This document shows positions 8,227-16,925 of a stretch of 64,000 nucleotides of DNA, piece after piece. Under the pieces are notes generated by a model. That model searched no databases, was not told where the DNA came from, and saw only the letters and a list, made by a program, of their open reading frames with translations. Origin of the DNA: an uncultured Clostridia bacterium (GTDB lineage Bacteria; Bacillota; Clostridia; Peptostreptococcales; Anaerovoracaceae). How positions within the stretch are numbered: position 1 is the stretch's first letter; each line of letters opens with the position of its first letter. A program made the translations under genes and the position numbers. The stretch lies in assembly GCA_934281605.1 (NCBI GenBank), contig CAKQXD010000009.1, positions 35,636 to 99,635 on the forward strand, read 5' to 3'.

Positions 8227-9093
8227 CTATTTCTTTTCAATAAAGTCCAGGATATGTCCCGCATAGGTTTCCACCATAGCCAGGCTGTCCCAGAAGCCGT
8301 TGTGACTGGCGCCTTCCACGTCTATGTACTGCACGTTGCAGCCGGTGAGGCCGGCTTTCACCTGATCCTGATCGGCTTTCGGGAAGATATCGTCTTCCGT
8401 GCCCCACAGCACCAGAACATCTCCGTGAATATCGCCGATGAAATCACTGCTGTTGAACTGCAGCAGTCCGTCCATCAGGTTTTTCCAGGAAACCATCGGC
8501 ATCTGTCTCACGTGCTCCAGCTCCGCCATTCGGAATGCCTCCGACTCGTTTCCCATAGCGGTCCAGTCCTGCAGGAACTGATCCGGCAGTCCATCCGGGT
8601 AGTGATCCAGTCCCGGGAAGTCGTCGTCACCGTTGCGAACCCCCAGAAGCACCGGATTGCTCCGGCAGTCCACCGCCGTGTCGATCAGGGTATAATCCGC
8701 ACACCGCTGCGGGATCTTTACTGCTAAGATTTGCGTGATCAGCGATCCGAAGGAATGACCCACAACGTGGATATCCTGCAGATCCAGCTTCTCGATCATC
8801 TCGATGATATCGCCCGCCAGCAGCTCGCCCGTGTAACCGGAAGGTCCCATATCCGGCTTGTCGGTCATGCCGTTGCCGCGATATTCCACGATATAGCAGT
8901 GGCAGCCCGCTTTCTCGAGCACCGGAGCGATCTGCGCCCATGCCACACAGCCGTCGGTCACGCCGTGGATCAGCAGAACCGTCTTACCGTCCTTTGGACC
9001 ACATTCGTAATACGCCATAGTGACGCCGGTATCCAGCACCAGACGTTGCTGCTCCCAGTCCACTTCCGCATAATCATAATATGTCTTACTCAT
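8227..9093 (-). CDS. Alpha/beta-fold hydrolase (288 aa)
   Basis: Cytosolic hydrolase of the alpha/beta fold. The oxyanion motif LLIHGVTDG is at about residues 40-48. The nucleophile elbow GHSFG follows at about 113-117. The acid lies in LWGTEDDIFPKADQ and the catalytic histidine in EGASHNGFWD near the C-terminus, so the triad looks complete. The substrate cannot be told from sequence; esterase, lactonase or C-C hydrolase are all possible. It is the last gene of a minus-strand group with an AraC regulator (22 bp upstream) and an amino-acid permease. This suggests a small inducible uptake-and-processing module. A strong terminator follows. Confidence 0.85.
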   Translation of the reverse strand: MSKTYYDYAEVDWEQQRLVLDTGVTMAYYECGPKDGKTVLLIHGVTDGCVAWAQIAPVLEKAGCHCYIVEYRGNGMTDKPDMGPSGYTGELLAGDIIEMIEKLDLQDIHVVGHSFGSLITQILAVKIPQRCADYTLIDTAVDCRSNPVLLGVRNGDDDFPGLDHYPDGLPDQFLQDWTAMGNESEAFRMAELEHVRQMPMVSWKNLMDGLLQFNSSDFIGDIHGDVLVLWGTEDDIFPKADQDQVKAGLTGCNVQYIDVEGASHNGFWDSLAMVETYAGHILDFIEKK

Positions 9094-9115
9094 AATATTG
9101 TCCTATTATTCATTT

Positions 9116-9985
9116 CTAAAAATTATATACCGTCTGCGAAGTTTCAGTGCCCCACAGATAGAAGTCCTCACGTCCGACCATCTTCGGCGTCACGCCCAGA
9201 ACCGATTTTAGTTCCCGGTTCATGTGACTCAGGTCAGCGTATCCGCATTCCAGAGAAATCATGGTTTTAGACAGTTCCCTGCTGCCTAGAAGCATCAGTA
9301 GAGCTTTATGCGCCCGCACCAGGCGGCACATCTTCTTCGGAGTGAATCCAGTATACTCCTTAAAGACCCGCTCCACATAGCGCGGACTGTACACCAGCTC
9401 CTGTGAGATCCGCTCTACACCGACGTTGCCGCCGCTGCTGCAGATAAGGTCCACCGCATGCTGCACCAGCATATCCTTGTATTCATCCGACTGAGCAAAC
9501 CCAGAGAGATACTCCTTTGCCAGAGCGACCCTCTCTAAAAAGTTTGCAGAACGACGCATAGCATCGATAAACTTCCATTCTCTGACGTGAAGCGCCAGAT
9601 CATGCTGTTCATCCATAAAAGAACTGATATCTCCCATCAGCTCCGGCGGAAACTTTCCAGGAAGAAACCTCATACCGAAGATATAGTCGCTCTCCTGAAA
9701 ATCCATAGCATAAAGTGTACTGATGGTGCCGCAGACCGAGATCCCCTGACAAAAATCATTCTGAAAAGCCAGAACCACATCCACGCAGCCGTCCGGAATG
9801 ACCGAAATGCTCACCTGTGATTTTTTCGGAAAAGCCTCGTAGCACATGGATACGATCCGATGCGCAGGATCCTGCGGCGACAGATAAAATTCTCTGTAAT
9901 GCAATTCATTGGAATAATAGCCTGGCTGACAGCATAACGACTGAGAATAATTCTCTATTCTGTTGTTGCTGAATTGTTGATACAT
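9116..9985 (-). CDS. AraC-family transcriptional regulator (289 aa)
   Basis: The C-terminal third is an AraC/XylS double helix-turn-helix: ISQELVYSPRYVERVFKEYT, then ISLECGYADLSHMNRELKSV with the family ending GVTPKM. The N-terminal 180 residues resemble the sensor part of AraC proteins with a DUF6597-type beta barrel (RIVSMCYEAF, VSISVIPDGCVDVVLAFQND). It sits between the permease and the hydrolase on the same strand. The likely role is control of this cluster in response to a small molecule, but the ligand is unknown. The family assignment is firm. Confidence 0.85.
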   Translation of the reverse strand: MYQQFSNNRIENYSQSLCCQPGYYSNELHYREFYLSPQDPAHRIVSMCYEAFPKKSQVSISVIPDGCVDVVLAFQNDFCQGISVCGTISTLYAMDFQESDYIFGMRFLPGKFPPELMGDISSFMDEQHDLALHVREWKFIDAMRRSANFLERVALAKEYLSGFAQSDEYKDMLVQHAVDLICSSGGNVGVERISQELVYSPRYVERVFKEYTGFTPKKMCRLVRAHKALLMLLGSRELSKTMISLECGYADLSHMNRELKSVLGVTPKMVGREDFYLWGTETSQTVYNF

Positions 9986-10046
9986 AATACTGCTCCATTT
10001 TTCGTATACTGCAGCGTTCAGGCTATATTATATCACATTTTCCCCC

Positions 10047-11543
10047 TTATTTCAGCAGGAAGGATACGATGTACAGGGCGATGATCAGAACGGTAAGAAC
10101 GCTGACTGCGATCTTCCAGATCTTGTACTCCTTGTCCATCTTGGCCTTTTCTGCCGGAGATGGGATATCTTCTTCCAGCATCGCTGCTTCTTTGGCCTGC
10201 AGTTCCTTGATCTCTTCCTGAGAGATGCTTCCCTTTCTTGCGAAGAGGTAGAATACAACTAAACTGCACGCTGTAATGATAAAGCTGATTCCTACGTGTA
10301 CCCAGCCGCAGCTCCACATCATCAGAGCGTAGATGATAATGCTGCTGACCGTGGAGAATACCGGCCAAGGTGCTTTATACGGACGCTTCAGTTCCGGTTC
10401 CTTTCTGCGCAGCTGCCAGAAGGAAATGAATCCGATGATGTAGCACCAGAACAGGGAACAGATGTTGATCTGAGCAACGAACGCAATGGAGTTGGTCAGG
10501 ATCAGCAGGAAGGATACGATACCTACTGTTAAAATCGCGATGTATGGTGTACGGAATTTCGGGTGAAGTTTTCCGAATACTCTCGGCAGGCAGCCATCCT
10601 GTCCCATCTGGTAGATATAGCGGGACGGTGCTTCGATACCAGGGTTCATCGTGGAGAAGTCTCCGCCGAAGGCAACGCCGATGCAAAGCAGCACGATCGG
10701 GAAGCCCATGTAACCGGCCATCTGCAGGCCTTCTGCATACGGTGCAGCAGCTTCTGCCAGTGCACTGTGGGAAGCAGCCGGTACCAGACCAGCCAGGAAC
10801 CACTGGAACAGTGCGTTTACAACGAAGATAACGAACGGTGCCAGGAACAGTGCCCGCGGGATGTTGATCTGCGGATACTTGATCTCGCCGCCCATACCAA
10901 CGCAGGTTTCAAAGCCGGCATAGCACCACCAGATCCATGTCAGGATCTCGACCCATGCTTTAAAGCCAGGGAATGTGGTCAGTGTTTCCGGTAAGTAGTT
11001 GGAAAAATCAATATTGTGGATCATAACCAGCATCCACACAGCCGATACGGACCAGAAGAAGAATACGAATGCATTCTGCCATCTGCCCGATAATTTAACG
11101 CCGCGGTAGTTGATGAACACGAAGAGGAACATCAGTACAGCTGCGATGATCCGGTTATCGATGGCAACGCTCAAGCCCATTCCCTTGAAGATCCATGAAA
11201 AGTAGTTGGAGAATGCCAGCGACTCCGTAGAGCAGCATGCGATCAGCGCCATCAGATAGTGCCATGCTGAGATGTTTGCCACCGGCAGGCTGATCGCTCT
11301 CTTGGCGTAGTTATAAGTACCTCCTGCATACGGCAGAGCAGCGCCCATTTCCGCATACATCAGTGCTGGTAAAATACAAATCAACAGTCCGATAAAGGTC
11401 AGCAGGATGATGCCGGCTCCCATGATACCAACGCAGTTCGCGCCGGTGGTGAACAGGCCGACACCGATTACCGTACCAGTGGTAATGGTGATACCTTCCC
11501 GCATACCCAACTGTCTGTTCAGTGTTACGTGGTTGGATTCCAT
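10047..11543 (-). CDS. APC-superfamily amino acid permease (498 aa)
   Basis: Integral membrane transporter with 12 or more hydrophobic segments. The first helix carries the APC substrate-binding signature (GTVIGVGLFTTGANCVGIMG), and the family motif FGGDFSTMNPGIEAPSRYIY follows around residue 300. The extended C-terminal tail holds a charged linker (EEIKELQAKEAAMLEEDI) and one last membrane helix. Proteins of this type import or exchange amino acids or polyamines. A GGAGG site lies before the ATG. The short gap to the AraC gene downstream suggests a shared transcript. Substrate not assigned. Confidence 0.85.
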   Translation of the reverse strand: MESNHVTLNRQLGMREGITITTGTVIGVGLFTTGANCVGIMGAGIILLTFIGLLICILPALMYAEMGAALPYAGGTYNYAKRAISLPVANISAWHYLMALIACCSTESLAFSNYFSWIFKGMGLSVAIDNRIIAAVLMFLFVFINYRGVKLSGRWQNAFVFFFWSVSAVWMLVMIHNIDFSNYLPETLTTFPGFKAWVEILTWIWWCYAGFETCVGMGGEIKYPQINIPRALFLAPFVIFVVNALFQWFLAGLVPAASHSALAEAAAPYAEGLQMAGYMGFPIVLLCIGVAFGGDFSTMNPGIEAPSRYIYQMGQDGCLPRVFGKLHPKFRTPYIAILTVGIVSFLLILTNSIAFVAQINICSLFWCYIIGFISFWQLRRKEPELKRPYKAPWPVFSTVSSIIIYALMMWSCGWVHVGISFIITACSLVVFYLFARKGSISQEEIKELQAKEAAMLEEDIPSPAEKAKMDKEYKIWKIAVSVLTVLIIALYIVSFLLK

Positions 11544-11705
11544 AGTAATGCCTCCTAAAGTGATAAATAATAATGAATAAATCTATAGAGGTTCCCCTCT
11601 TGTCGTAAATTATACTTTTTTCCTATTTCGGTCGCTAGAACAAAAACGAACAACCCCCTAAAAGAAAATCCTATCTTTCACTCATTGCAAAGCCTTTCAC
11701 TAGCA

Positions 11706-11744
11706 CAAAAAAGAAGTGCATGCGTCCCGCAAAAATACACTTCT
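11706..11744 (-). terminator. Intrinsic terminator after rsmE
   Basis: AGAAGTG and CACTTCT arms (11712-11718, 11738-11744). The minus strand continues TTTTTTG after the hairpin. It lies 52 bases past the rsmE stop. Confidence 0.65.
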
Positions 11745-11796
11745 CATTTTTACCATTATGCAGTTCTTGTTTATGCTATTTTTCTTCCTGCAAAGT

Positions 11797-12534
11797 CTAC
11801 AGCTCCAGCTCGTACAGCGTCATGGCGATAGCCGCAAGTCCCGCCGTTTCCGTTCGCAAAGTAGTCTTCCCCAGGGATACCGATTTGCCCCCGGCTTCTA
11901 CGATCTGCGCGGCTTCCTTCTCGGAAAAGCCGCCCTCCGGGCCGATGATGATGGCGATGTGTTCCGGCTTGTCTTCCAGCGGCCGCAGCACATCCTTGAT
12001 GGTGATCCCGTCCTCGTTTTCATAAGGAAACAGCACCAGGTCGAATCCTGCAAACCGCCGGATCACCTCCGGCATCTTGACAGCGACCTCCACCTGCGGA
12101 ATGATCCCCCGCTTGCACTGCTTTACGGCCTCATTGGAAACCTTCTGCCACCGCTGGATCTTCTTGCCGAAATTGCCCTTATCGGTCACCACCGTCCGGT
12201 CCATAAATACCGGCACGATCCCGCAGGCTCCCAGCTCCACGGCCTTCTGGACGATCAGTTCCATCTTGCCCTGCTTGGGGATTCCCTGAAACAGGATGAT
12301 CTTTGTATCCGGCTCCGCAGAGAATTTCTGCTTGTCCAGGATCTCCACCTGACAGCAATCCGGCTCCAGAGATTCGATCCTACCATGGTACTCCCACATA
12401 TCGCCGTCGGACACGTCGATCTCATCCCCCGTCTTCAGCCGCAGCACCTTATGCATGTGATGAAGATCTTCCTTGTTTTCTATAGTAATGTATTCCGCTC
12501 CCACATCTTCGGGAGCGACAAAAAATCTGCTCAT
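11797..12534 (-). CDS. rsmE: 16S rRNA (uracil1498-N3)-methyltransferase RsmE
   Basis: SPOUT-class methyltransferase that methylates U1498 of 16S rRNA in the assembled small subunit. The 245-aa length is standard. It starts MSRFFVAPEDVG, the usual family opening, with a PUA-like N-terminal domain (HHMHKVLRLKTGDEI). The SPOUT knot motifs IAIIIGPEGGFSEKEA and VSLGKTTLRTETA are at about residues 190-230. In many Firmicutes rsmE directly follows prmA. Here a 17-kb defence island lies between them, which pins the integration point. A good purine-rich site precedes the ATG. Confidence 0.93.
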   Translation of the reverse strand: MSRFFVAPEDVGAEYITIENKEDLHHMHKVLRLKTGDEIDVSDGDMWEYHGRIESLEPDCCQVEILDKQKFSAEPDTKIILFQGIPKQGKMELIVQKAVELGACGIVPVFMDRTVVTDKGNFGKKIQRWQKVSNEAVKQCKRGIIPQVEVAVKMPEVIRRFAGFDLVLFPYENEDGITIKDVLRPLEDKPEHIAIIIGPEGGFSEKEAAQIVEAGGKSVSLGKTTLRTETAGLAAIAMTLYELEL

Positions 12535-12613
12535 TTTTCCCTCTTCTATAATGTCAGCTCTACCAATATATGCAATGCGTTTTTCCTCAGCAAAACCGAT
12601 TCACCTAATGCTC

Positions 12614-12847
12614 TTATGACTCCTCCACCAGTTTCTGATACATCTTCATAAGTTCTGTCACACATTCACTTTCGGTCATTCTCGTGCCGAACCCATAGGC
12701 AGTCATCACCGCCCGATCGTTATCCATGTGAGCCTTACGAAGTTCTGGCGGCATAGTAAGCGGATCATAAAGATCTGCAAGACTACTGTCCGAATACAGG
12801 ACTCGCGCATTGAGGATACCTTGGGCAGCCTGCGCTATCTTACGCTT
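12614..12847 (-). pseudogene. C-terminal stub of an MmeI/YeeA-type DNA methyltransferase
   Basis: Minus-strand frame of 77 codons ending in TAA at 12614, bounded upstream by an in-frame TAG at 12848-12850. The sequence SSLADLYDPLTMPPELRKAH followed by DRAVMTAYGF is the characteristic C-terminus of MmeI-like class I DNA methyltransferases (YeeA and related enzymes). There is no start codon with a binding site, and nothing of the catalytic domain remains. It lies at the downstream edge of the defence island on the same strand. It is best read as the leftover of a modification or restriction gene that was deleted. Nothing else is seen between 12848 and 13019. Confidence 0.65.
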
Positions 12848-13019
12848 CTATGTATCAGTTGAAGTCGGCTAGGAAAAAGTATTGTAAACGATTTTATTAT
12901 GTGTATAGGTTCGATACTCTTACTGTAACACCTACATTTTCGTGTCCAGTTTTAGTTTACCACTGCAATATGCATAAATCTTTCCCCGTTTATCATGCTG
13001 AGTGCATTGTTTCCGACTC

Positions 13020-14063
13020 CTACTCATCTTCCAAATCCAACTTCTCGAACTCATCAAGTTTAAGTTCACGCTTGAGCTCTTCTTCTGTAGGCATGTACGG
13101 CATATACTTCGCTGCATAAATCTGTGTGTTATCCTCCGGCAAAGTATAGCGGACAAGCGTGTCGCTCTTATCTGCACAGAGAAGAATGCCGATTGGCGGA
13201 TTATCTCCTTCGTTCATAAGCTCTCTGGTGTAGTAGTTCACATACATCTGCATCTGTCCGACATCCTGATGTGTCAAATCTTCGGTCTTTAGGTCGATCA
13301 ACACAAAACACTTCAAGATATAATTGTAAAAGACGAGGTCGATATAAAAGTGCCGCCCGTCAATATTGAAGTGCTTCTGTTTGGCGACGAATGAGAAACC
13401 TCGCCCAAGCTCCAGAAGGAACCTCTGCAAATGGTCAATCAATGCCTGTTCAAGCTCAGACTCATAAAAATGCTCATTCTGCGGAAGGTCAAGGAATTCC
13501 AAAACATACGGATCTTTGATGATCTTTTCATATTCCGGCTTGGGAACCGTTGTCTGGATTTCCGCTGCCACGCTCTCTTTATCCTTGCTCGCAAGTATTC
13601 TGTGGTAGAACATAGTATTTATCTGCCTTTGAAGCTGACGGACACTCCATCCAGACTTTACAGCTTCATCAACATAAAATGCTCTGGCGGTCTCATCTTC
13701 AACGCGCATAAGCAGACGATAATGTGACCAGCTCAATTCGCTCCTCAGCGTGGAGCGTTTTGGAAACGTAAGGTAAAATTGCCGCATATTACGGAGTCCC
13801 TGAACACTAAATCCTTTTCCGAATTCCGCAGTCAAACGCTCGGAGATATACTTCAAGACCTGTTTCCCGTAGGCTGCACGGTCTCTCTCACCACAGACTT
13901 CGTATATCGACTTGCCGATGTTCCAGTATGCTGTCACCATTGCAGCATTGACAGCAGAATACACCTGTCGCTGTGCATCGATGACATAGCCTCGGATGGA
14001 AAAATATACCTCTTCCGACTGCCGATCAACTGGCGGATCATCTCTTTTAATAATTTCACCCAT
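13020..14063 (-). CDS. DUF1016 (YhcG-type) PD-(D/E)XK nuclease protein (347 aa)
   Basis: The N-terminal half has the DUF1016 N-domain (AYWNIGKSIYEV, GKQVLKYISERL, LRNMRQFYLTFP, ELSWSHYRLLMRV). The C-terminal half is the YhcG PD-(D/E)XK nuclease fold, with the active-site spacing FYIDLVFYN then CFVLIDLK at about residues 230-255. Such proteins are frequent passengers in restriction and BREX loci and are presumed DNases. It is the last gene of the island operon, 70 bp after the cysteine desulfurase gene. A 28-bp near copy of its own codons lies just before its start. Biological role unproven. Confidence 0.85.
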   Translation of the reverse strand: MGEIIKRDDPPVDRQSEEVYFSIRGYVIDAQRQVYSAVNAAMVTAYWNIGKSIYEVCGERDRAAYGKQVLKYISERLTAEFGKGFSVQGLRNMRQFYLTFPKRSTLRSELSWSHYRLLMRVEDETARAFYVDEAVKSGWSVRQLQRQINTMFYHRILASKDKESVAAEIQTTVPKPEYEKIIKDPYVLEFLDLPQNEHFYESELEQALIDHLQRFLLELGRGFSFVAKQKHFNIDGRHFYIDLVFYNYILKCFVLIDLKTEDLTHQDVGQMQMYVNYYTRELMNEGDNPPIGILLCADKSDTLVRYTLPEDNTQIYAAKYMPYMPTEEELKRELKLDEFEKLDLEDE

Positions 14064-14075
14064 AACAATGTCCTT

Positions 14076-14103
14076 TCAATTCGCTCCACAGTGTGGAGCA
14101 TTT
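14076..14103. repeat. 28-bp near-copy of an internal segment of the DUF1016 gene
   Basis: This stretch matches 13733-13760 inside the gene at 25 of 28 positions. It contains a perfect odd palindrome GCTCCACA-G-TGTGGAGC (14083-14099). It could be a gene-duplication scar or an operator overlapping the leader of the DUF1016 gene. Confidence 0.6.
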
Positions 14104-14133
14104 TTGATTATCAAAACAAGTTTTGCAAACTTA

Positions 14134-15258
14134 CTACCCCAGTATCTTTTCAAGCCCCCTAACTATTTTTTCTACATCATCTGCTATATTGTACTTCCCC
14201 AGTGAAACACGTACTGTTCCCTTTGCGTACTTCTCATCCAGGTCAATCGCTTTCAGCACATGAGATATCTCGGTGTCCTGGCTGTTGCACGCTGAGCCTG
14301 TGGAGATGCAGATTCCGAGCAAGTCCATTCTGTGCAGGATTGCCTCACCATCCGCTCCCGGAAAAGAAAGACTGATAAGACCGGGTAACGTGTGCAGTCC
14401 TCCGTTGCGGACAAAAGGAATCTTGGTCTCTATCAGCAGACGTAGGAACTCGTTCTCTAAATCAGTGATTTTATTCCTGTTTTCTTCAAGATGGTCGCAA
14501 TTATTTTTCAGAGCCGCTGCCATAGCAACTATTCCTGGAATATTCTCGGTTCCTGCACGTCTTCCCGATTCCTGTGCACCGCCATCCGCATAAGGAAGCA
14601 ATCTGCAGCCTTTTCGTATATATAAGAATCCGCAGCCCTTCATGCCATTGAATTTGTGCGCTGACGCTGAGAGCATATCAATTCCGAGACTATGTACATC
14701 TATATCCACATGTCCTACAGCCTGAACTGCATCGGTGTGAAATAACGCACCTTTTTCATGGGCTATATCGGACAGATCTTTTATGGGCTGAATGGAACCG
14801 ATTTCATTGTTTGCATACATCACGGAAACGAGCTTTGTTTCTTCCGTGATTTCTCGCCTCAACACATCCGGAGAAATCACACCGGTTCTTTCAGGCATAA
14901 GATAAACAATCCGATGTCCCAATTTCTCCATCGCAGCGCAGGAATGTAAAACTGCATGATGTTCAAAAGACGATGTGATAATCACATGATCCCCCTCGTC
15001 AGACATAGCTACGCTCTTAATAGCCCAATTATCACTTTCTGTTCCACCGGAGGTGAAGAAAATCTCGTCTGGAAATGCTCCGATACAAGAGGCGATTATC
15101 TCCCTTGCCTCCTGTAATGCTTTCTTGGTTGTTCTTGAAAAGGCATATGGCTGAGAAGCATTTCCATATTCTTTAAGAAAATATGGTGTCATCACTTCAT
15201 ATGCGACCTTATCCATTTTTGTGGTTGCGGCGTTATCCGCATAAACATACTGCTTCAT
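14134..15258 (-). CDS. Cysteine desulfurase (IscS/NifS/DndA class)
   Basis: PLP enzyme that removes sulfur from L-cysteine and carries it as a persulfide to an acceptor. It begins MKQYVYADNAATTKMDK. The PLP lysine is in SASAHKFNGMKGCG (about residue 200) and the persulfide cysteine in STGSACNSQD (about 322), so it looks active. The length fits the class. The ATG at 15258 is preferred because AAGGA lies at the right distance; the ATG at 15264 is the alternative. It follows the 65-aa double-CxxC gene with a short gap inside the BREX-like operon. The likely job is to supply sulfur to BrxP, as DndA does for DndC in phosphorothioation, but this is inference. A general Fe-S role is also possible. 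Confidence 0.88.
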   Translation of the reverse strand: MKQYVYADNAATTKMDKVAYEVMTPYFLKEYGNASQPYAFSRTTKKALQEAREIIASCIGAFPDEIFFTSGGTESDNWAIKSVAMSDEGDHVIITSSFEHHAVLHSCAAMEKLGHRIVYLMPERTGVISPDVLRREITEETKLVSVMYANNEIGSIQPIKDLSDIAHEKGALFHTDAVQAVGHVDIDVHSLGIDMLSASAHKFNGMKGCGFLYIRKGCRLLPYADGGAQESGRRAGTENIPGIVAMAAALKNNCDHLEENRNKITDLENEFLRLLIETKIPFVRNGGLHTLPGLISLSFPGADGEAILHRMDLLGICISTGSACNSQDTEISHVLKAIDLDEKYAKGTVRVSLGKYNIADDVEKIVRGLEKILG

Positions 15259-15267
15259 AGTCATTCC

Positions 15268-15465
15268 TTACATAAAGAGTTTGCAGCCTTCAGCCTTAAA
15301 TTCCTCTATCTTTTCCAATAGCTCATCAACCGTACATTCCAGATACTCTGCAAGACAATCCATACAATAAAAGTTTACGATCTCTGTTCCCAGAAGTTTC
15401 TTGTTAATCCCTATCGTATCCTTGTCAAGATTATCCTTTCCGCACACTACACACTCATGCTTCAT
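15268..15465 (-). CDS. Small double-CxxC protein (65 aa)
   Basis: Tiny protein with CVVC at residues 5-8, CMDC at 34-37 and one more cysteine at 61, consistent with a zinc ribbon or a sulfur/metal-handling knuckle. A helical acidic stretch (TVDELLEKIEEFKAEG) follows. Its ATG overlaps the end of brxL (GAATGAAGCATGA), and its stop is directly before the cysteine desulfurase gene, so all three are translated together. I do not recognise a named family. A role as sulfur carrier or partner of the desulfurase or BrxP is plausible from position only. Confidence 0.75.
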   Translation of the reverse strand: MKHECVVCGKDNLDKDTIGINKKLLGTEIVNFYCMDCLAEYLECTVDELLEKIEEFKAEGCKLFM

Positions 15466-16912
15466 TCTTAGGTTCCTTTACTGTAAACGTAGGCATCTGC
15501 TTATCTTCTTTTTTATATTCTGCATCAAGAATCGAAAGCTGTCGCCAAATTATCTTTCTCATATTTACGGCAGGTCTGAGACAATAGCGATTAAACAGCT
15601 TCAAATCAACATCCTCTGCTGTACGAACATGAGGAAATAGGAGCTTCAAATATGCCGTGATTATCCTTTTTACCGCTTCTGTATGTCTTACATACGCATT
15701 TTCAGAAACATCGACAATCTGGTCAACGATGGCTCTATAACTTGTATCATCCCGAAGCATATGAAGAACAGTACAAAAGTATTCGGAATTCAAAGCCCAC
15801 CCAGAAACCTTCAAGTTATCCTTCATTTCCGGAATATCCCATCCCTTAATAAATCCGTGGATACGATCTACAAGAGCACTTTCCTGGAAAAGTGTAGGAA
15901 GCTCAGAGAACATACTTGTATATTCATCCATGTTATCGATCGAGATATTTCCGAGCAGTACGACTCCAGCAAAGGACTCACCTTCATAGCCGCTTATGTT
16001 AAACCGTCCTCTCTCCATGTAGCCCTGCATAATCGACCGCATTTCGCTGATATCATTAAAGGTAACTAGCTTAACTTCATCAATGGCAACATAGTCATTA
16101 CCCACAATAAAGCCGGGAGCACGGCGGCTTACGTCATAGAACATCTTTGAACGAGTGATCTTGCCTCCGTCTGTCAGCAAGCCGTATTTGCTTACATTTC
16201 CGAAAACATAGGATTTTCCAGTCCCTTTAGGAGCCAGTTCAAGAAGGTTAAGCCGTTTCTCAATAAACGGAAGCAACCGAGTAAGCATTGCCAGTTTTTC
16301 TTCGTCGTTCTTATATCCCATAGCATTGTAATCCATCGCTCCAAGCAGGACATCAATCCACTCAGAAATACCAAATTCTGCACGGACATCTTTGTAATAA
16401 TCAAGATCGGCTATATACGGGCAAAAATTTGTGAATCCAGTCATTTTAATCTTGCCAGGGATCTTAGGCTTTGCCGTATCATCCGGTAAACGGTACCCAA
16501 GTTCAATCACTCCCCAGGTTTCCTGCCCGTTAATGAGCTCGTTCTTATACTGTTCCCATACAGGTGTCTCAATAATCGTTTCCCGGTTTGTCAGTCCAAA
16601 GTTTGGAAGTGAAAACGAAATCTCCCCTGTTCGGATATCAATATCTATTCCAACCTTAGTGAGAATCTTCACACGCTCATTTTCATAGATGATCCTATTC
16701 TTTATACTAATCCATTCTTCTTTTTGCGGAAGATAGGTCTTGATAAAATCCGTCACTTCCTCAACATCATAATTACCTTCATCATCCTCAAATTTCTTAA
16801 GAACCCAGTCTCTCAAGAAGGAAGGCAATCCAAGAGATGAGAAAAAATTACTTTTCTTCAGATCTTTATACACTACCATATCTTCGAAACATTCCCGAAG
16901 TTTGTTTTCCAT
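15455..16912 (-). CDS. brxL: BREX ATPase BrxL, short form (485 aa)
   Basis: AAA+ protein of the BrxL (Lon-like) family. The start was set at the ATG at 16912 after AGGAGGA. Walker A is GTGKSYVFGN at about residues 228-237. Walker B-like VGNDYVAIDEVKLV and the sensor region FAGVVLLGNISIDNM follow. BrxL of type 1 systems is about 680 residues with a C-terminal Lon-protease-like domain. This copy ends soon after the AAA+ region, so that domain appears to be missing. It follows pglZ with 13 bases between the codons and overlaps the 65-aa gene downstream. In BREX, BrxL forms a DNA-binding ring needed for phage exclusion. Confidence 0.8.
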   Translation of the reverse strand: MENKLRECFEDMVVYKDLKKSNFFSSLGLPSFLRDWVLKKFEDDEGNYDVEEVTDFIKTYLPQKEEWISIKNRIIYENERVKILTKVGIDIDIRTGEISFSLPNFGLTNRETIIETPVWEQYKNELINGQETWGVIELGYRLPDDTAKPKIPGKIKMTGFTNFCPYIADLDYYKDVRAEFGISEWIDVLLGAMDYNAMGYKNDEEKLAMLTRLLPFIEKRLNLLELAPKGTGKSYVFGNVSKYGLLTDGGKITRSKMFYDVSRRAPGFIVGNDYVAIDEVKLVTFNDISEMRSIMQGYMERGRFNISGYEGESFAGVVLLGNISIDNMDEYTSMFSELPTLFQESALVDRIHGFIKGWDIPEMKDNLKVSGWALNSEYFCTVLHMLRDDTSYRAIVDQIVDVSENAYVRHTEAVKRIITAYLKLLFPHVRTAEDVDLKLFNRYCLRPAVNMRKIIWRQLSILDAEYKKEDKQMPTFTVKEPKNEA

Positions 16913-16925
16913 GACCAAATTCCTC

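Noticed and set aside
11716..12651. A 311-codon open frame opposite rsmE
   Set aside because: rsmE on the other strand has clear SPOUT motifs, a terminator and a ribosome site; this frame has none.
12851..13019. A terminator after the DUF1016 gene
   Set aside because: I looked for a hairpin with a T-run and found none convincing.
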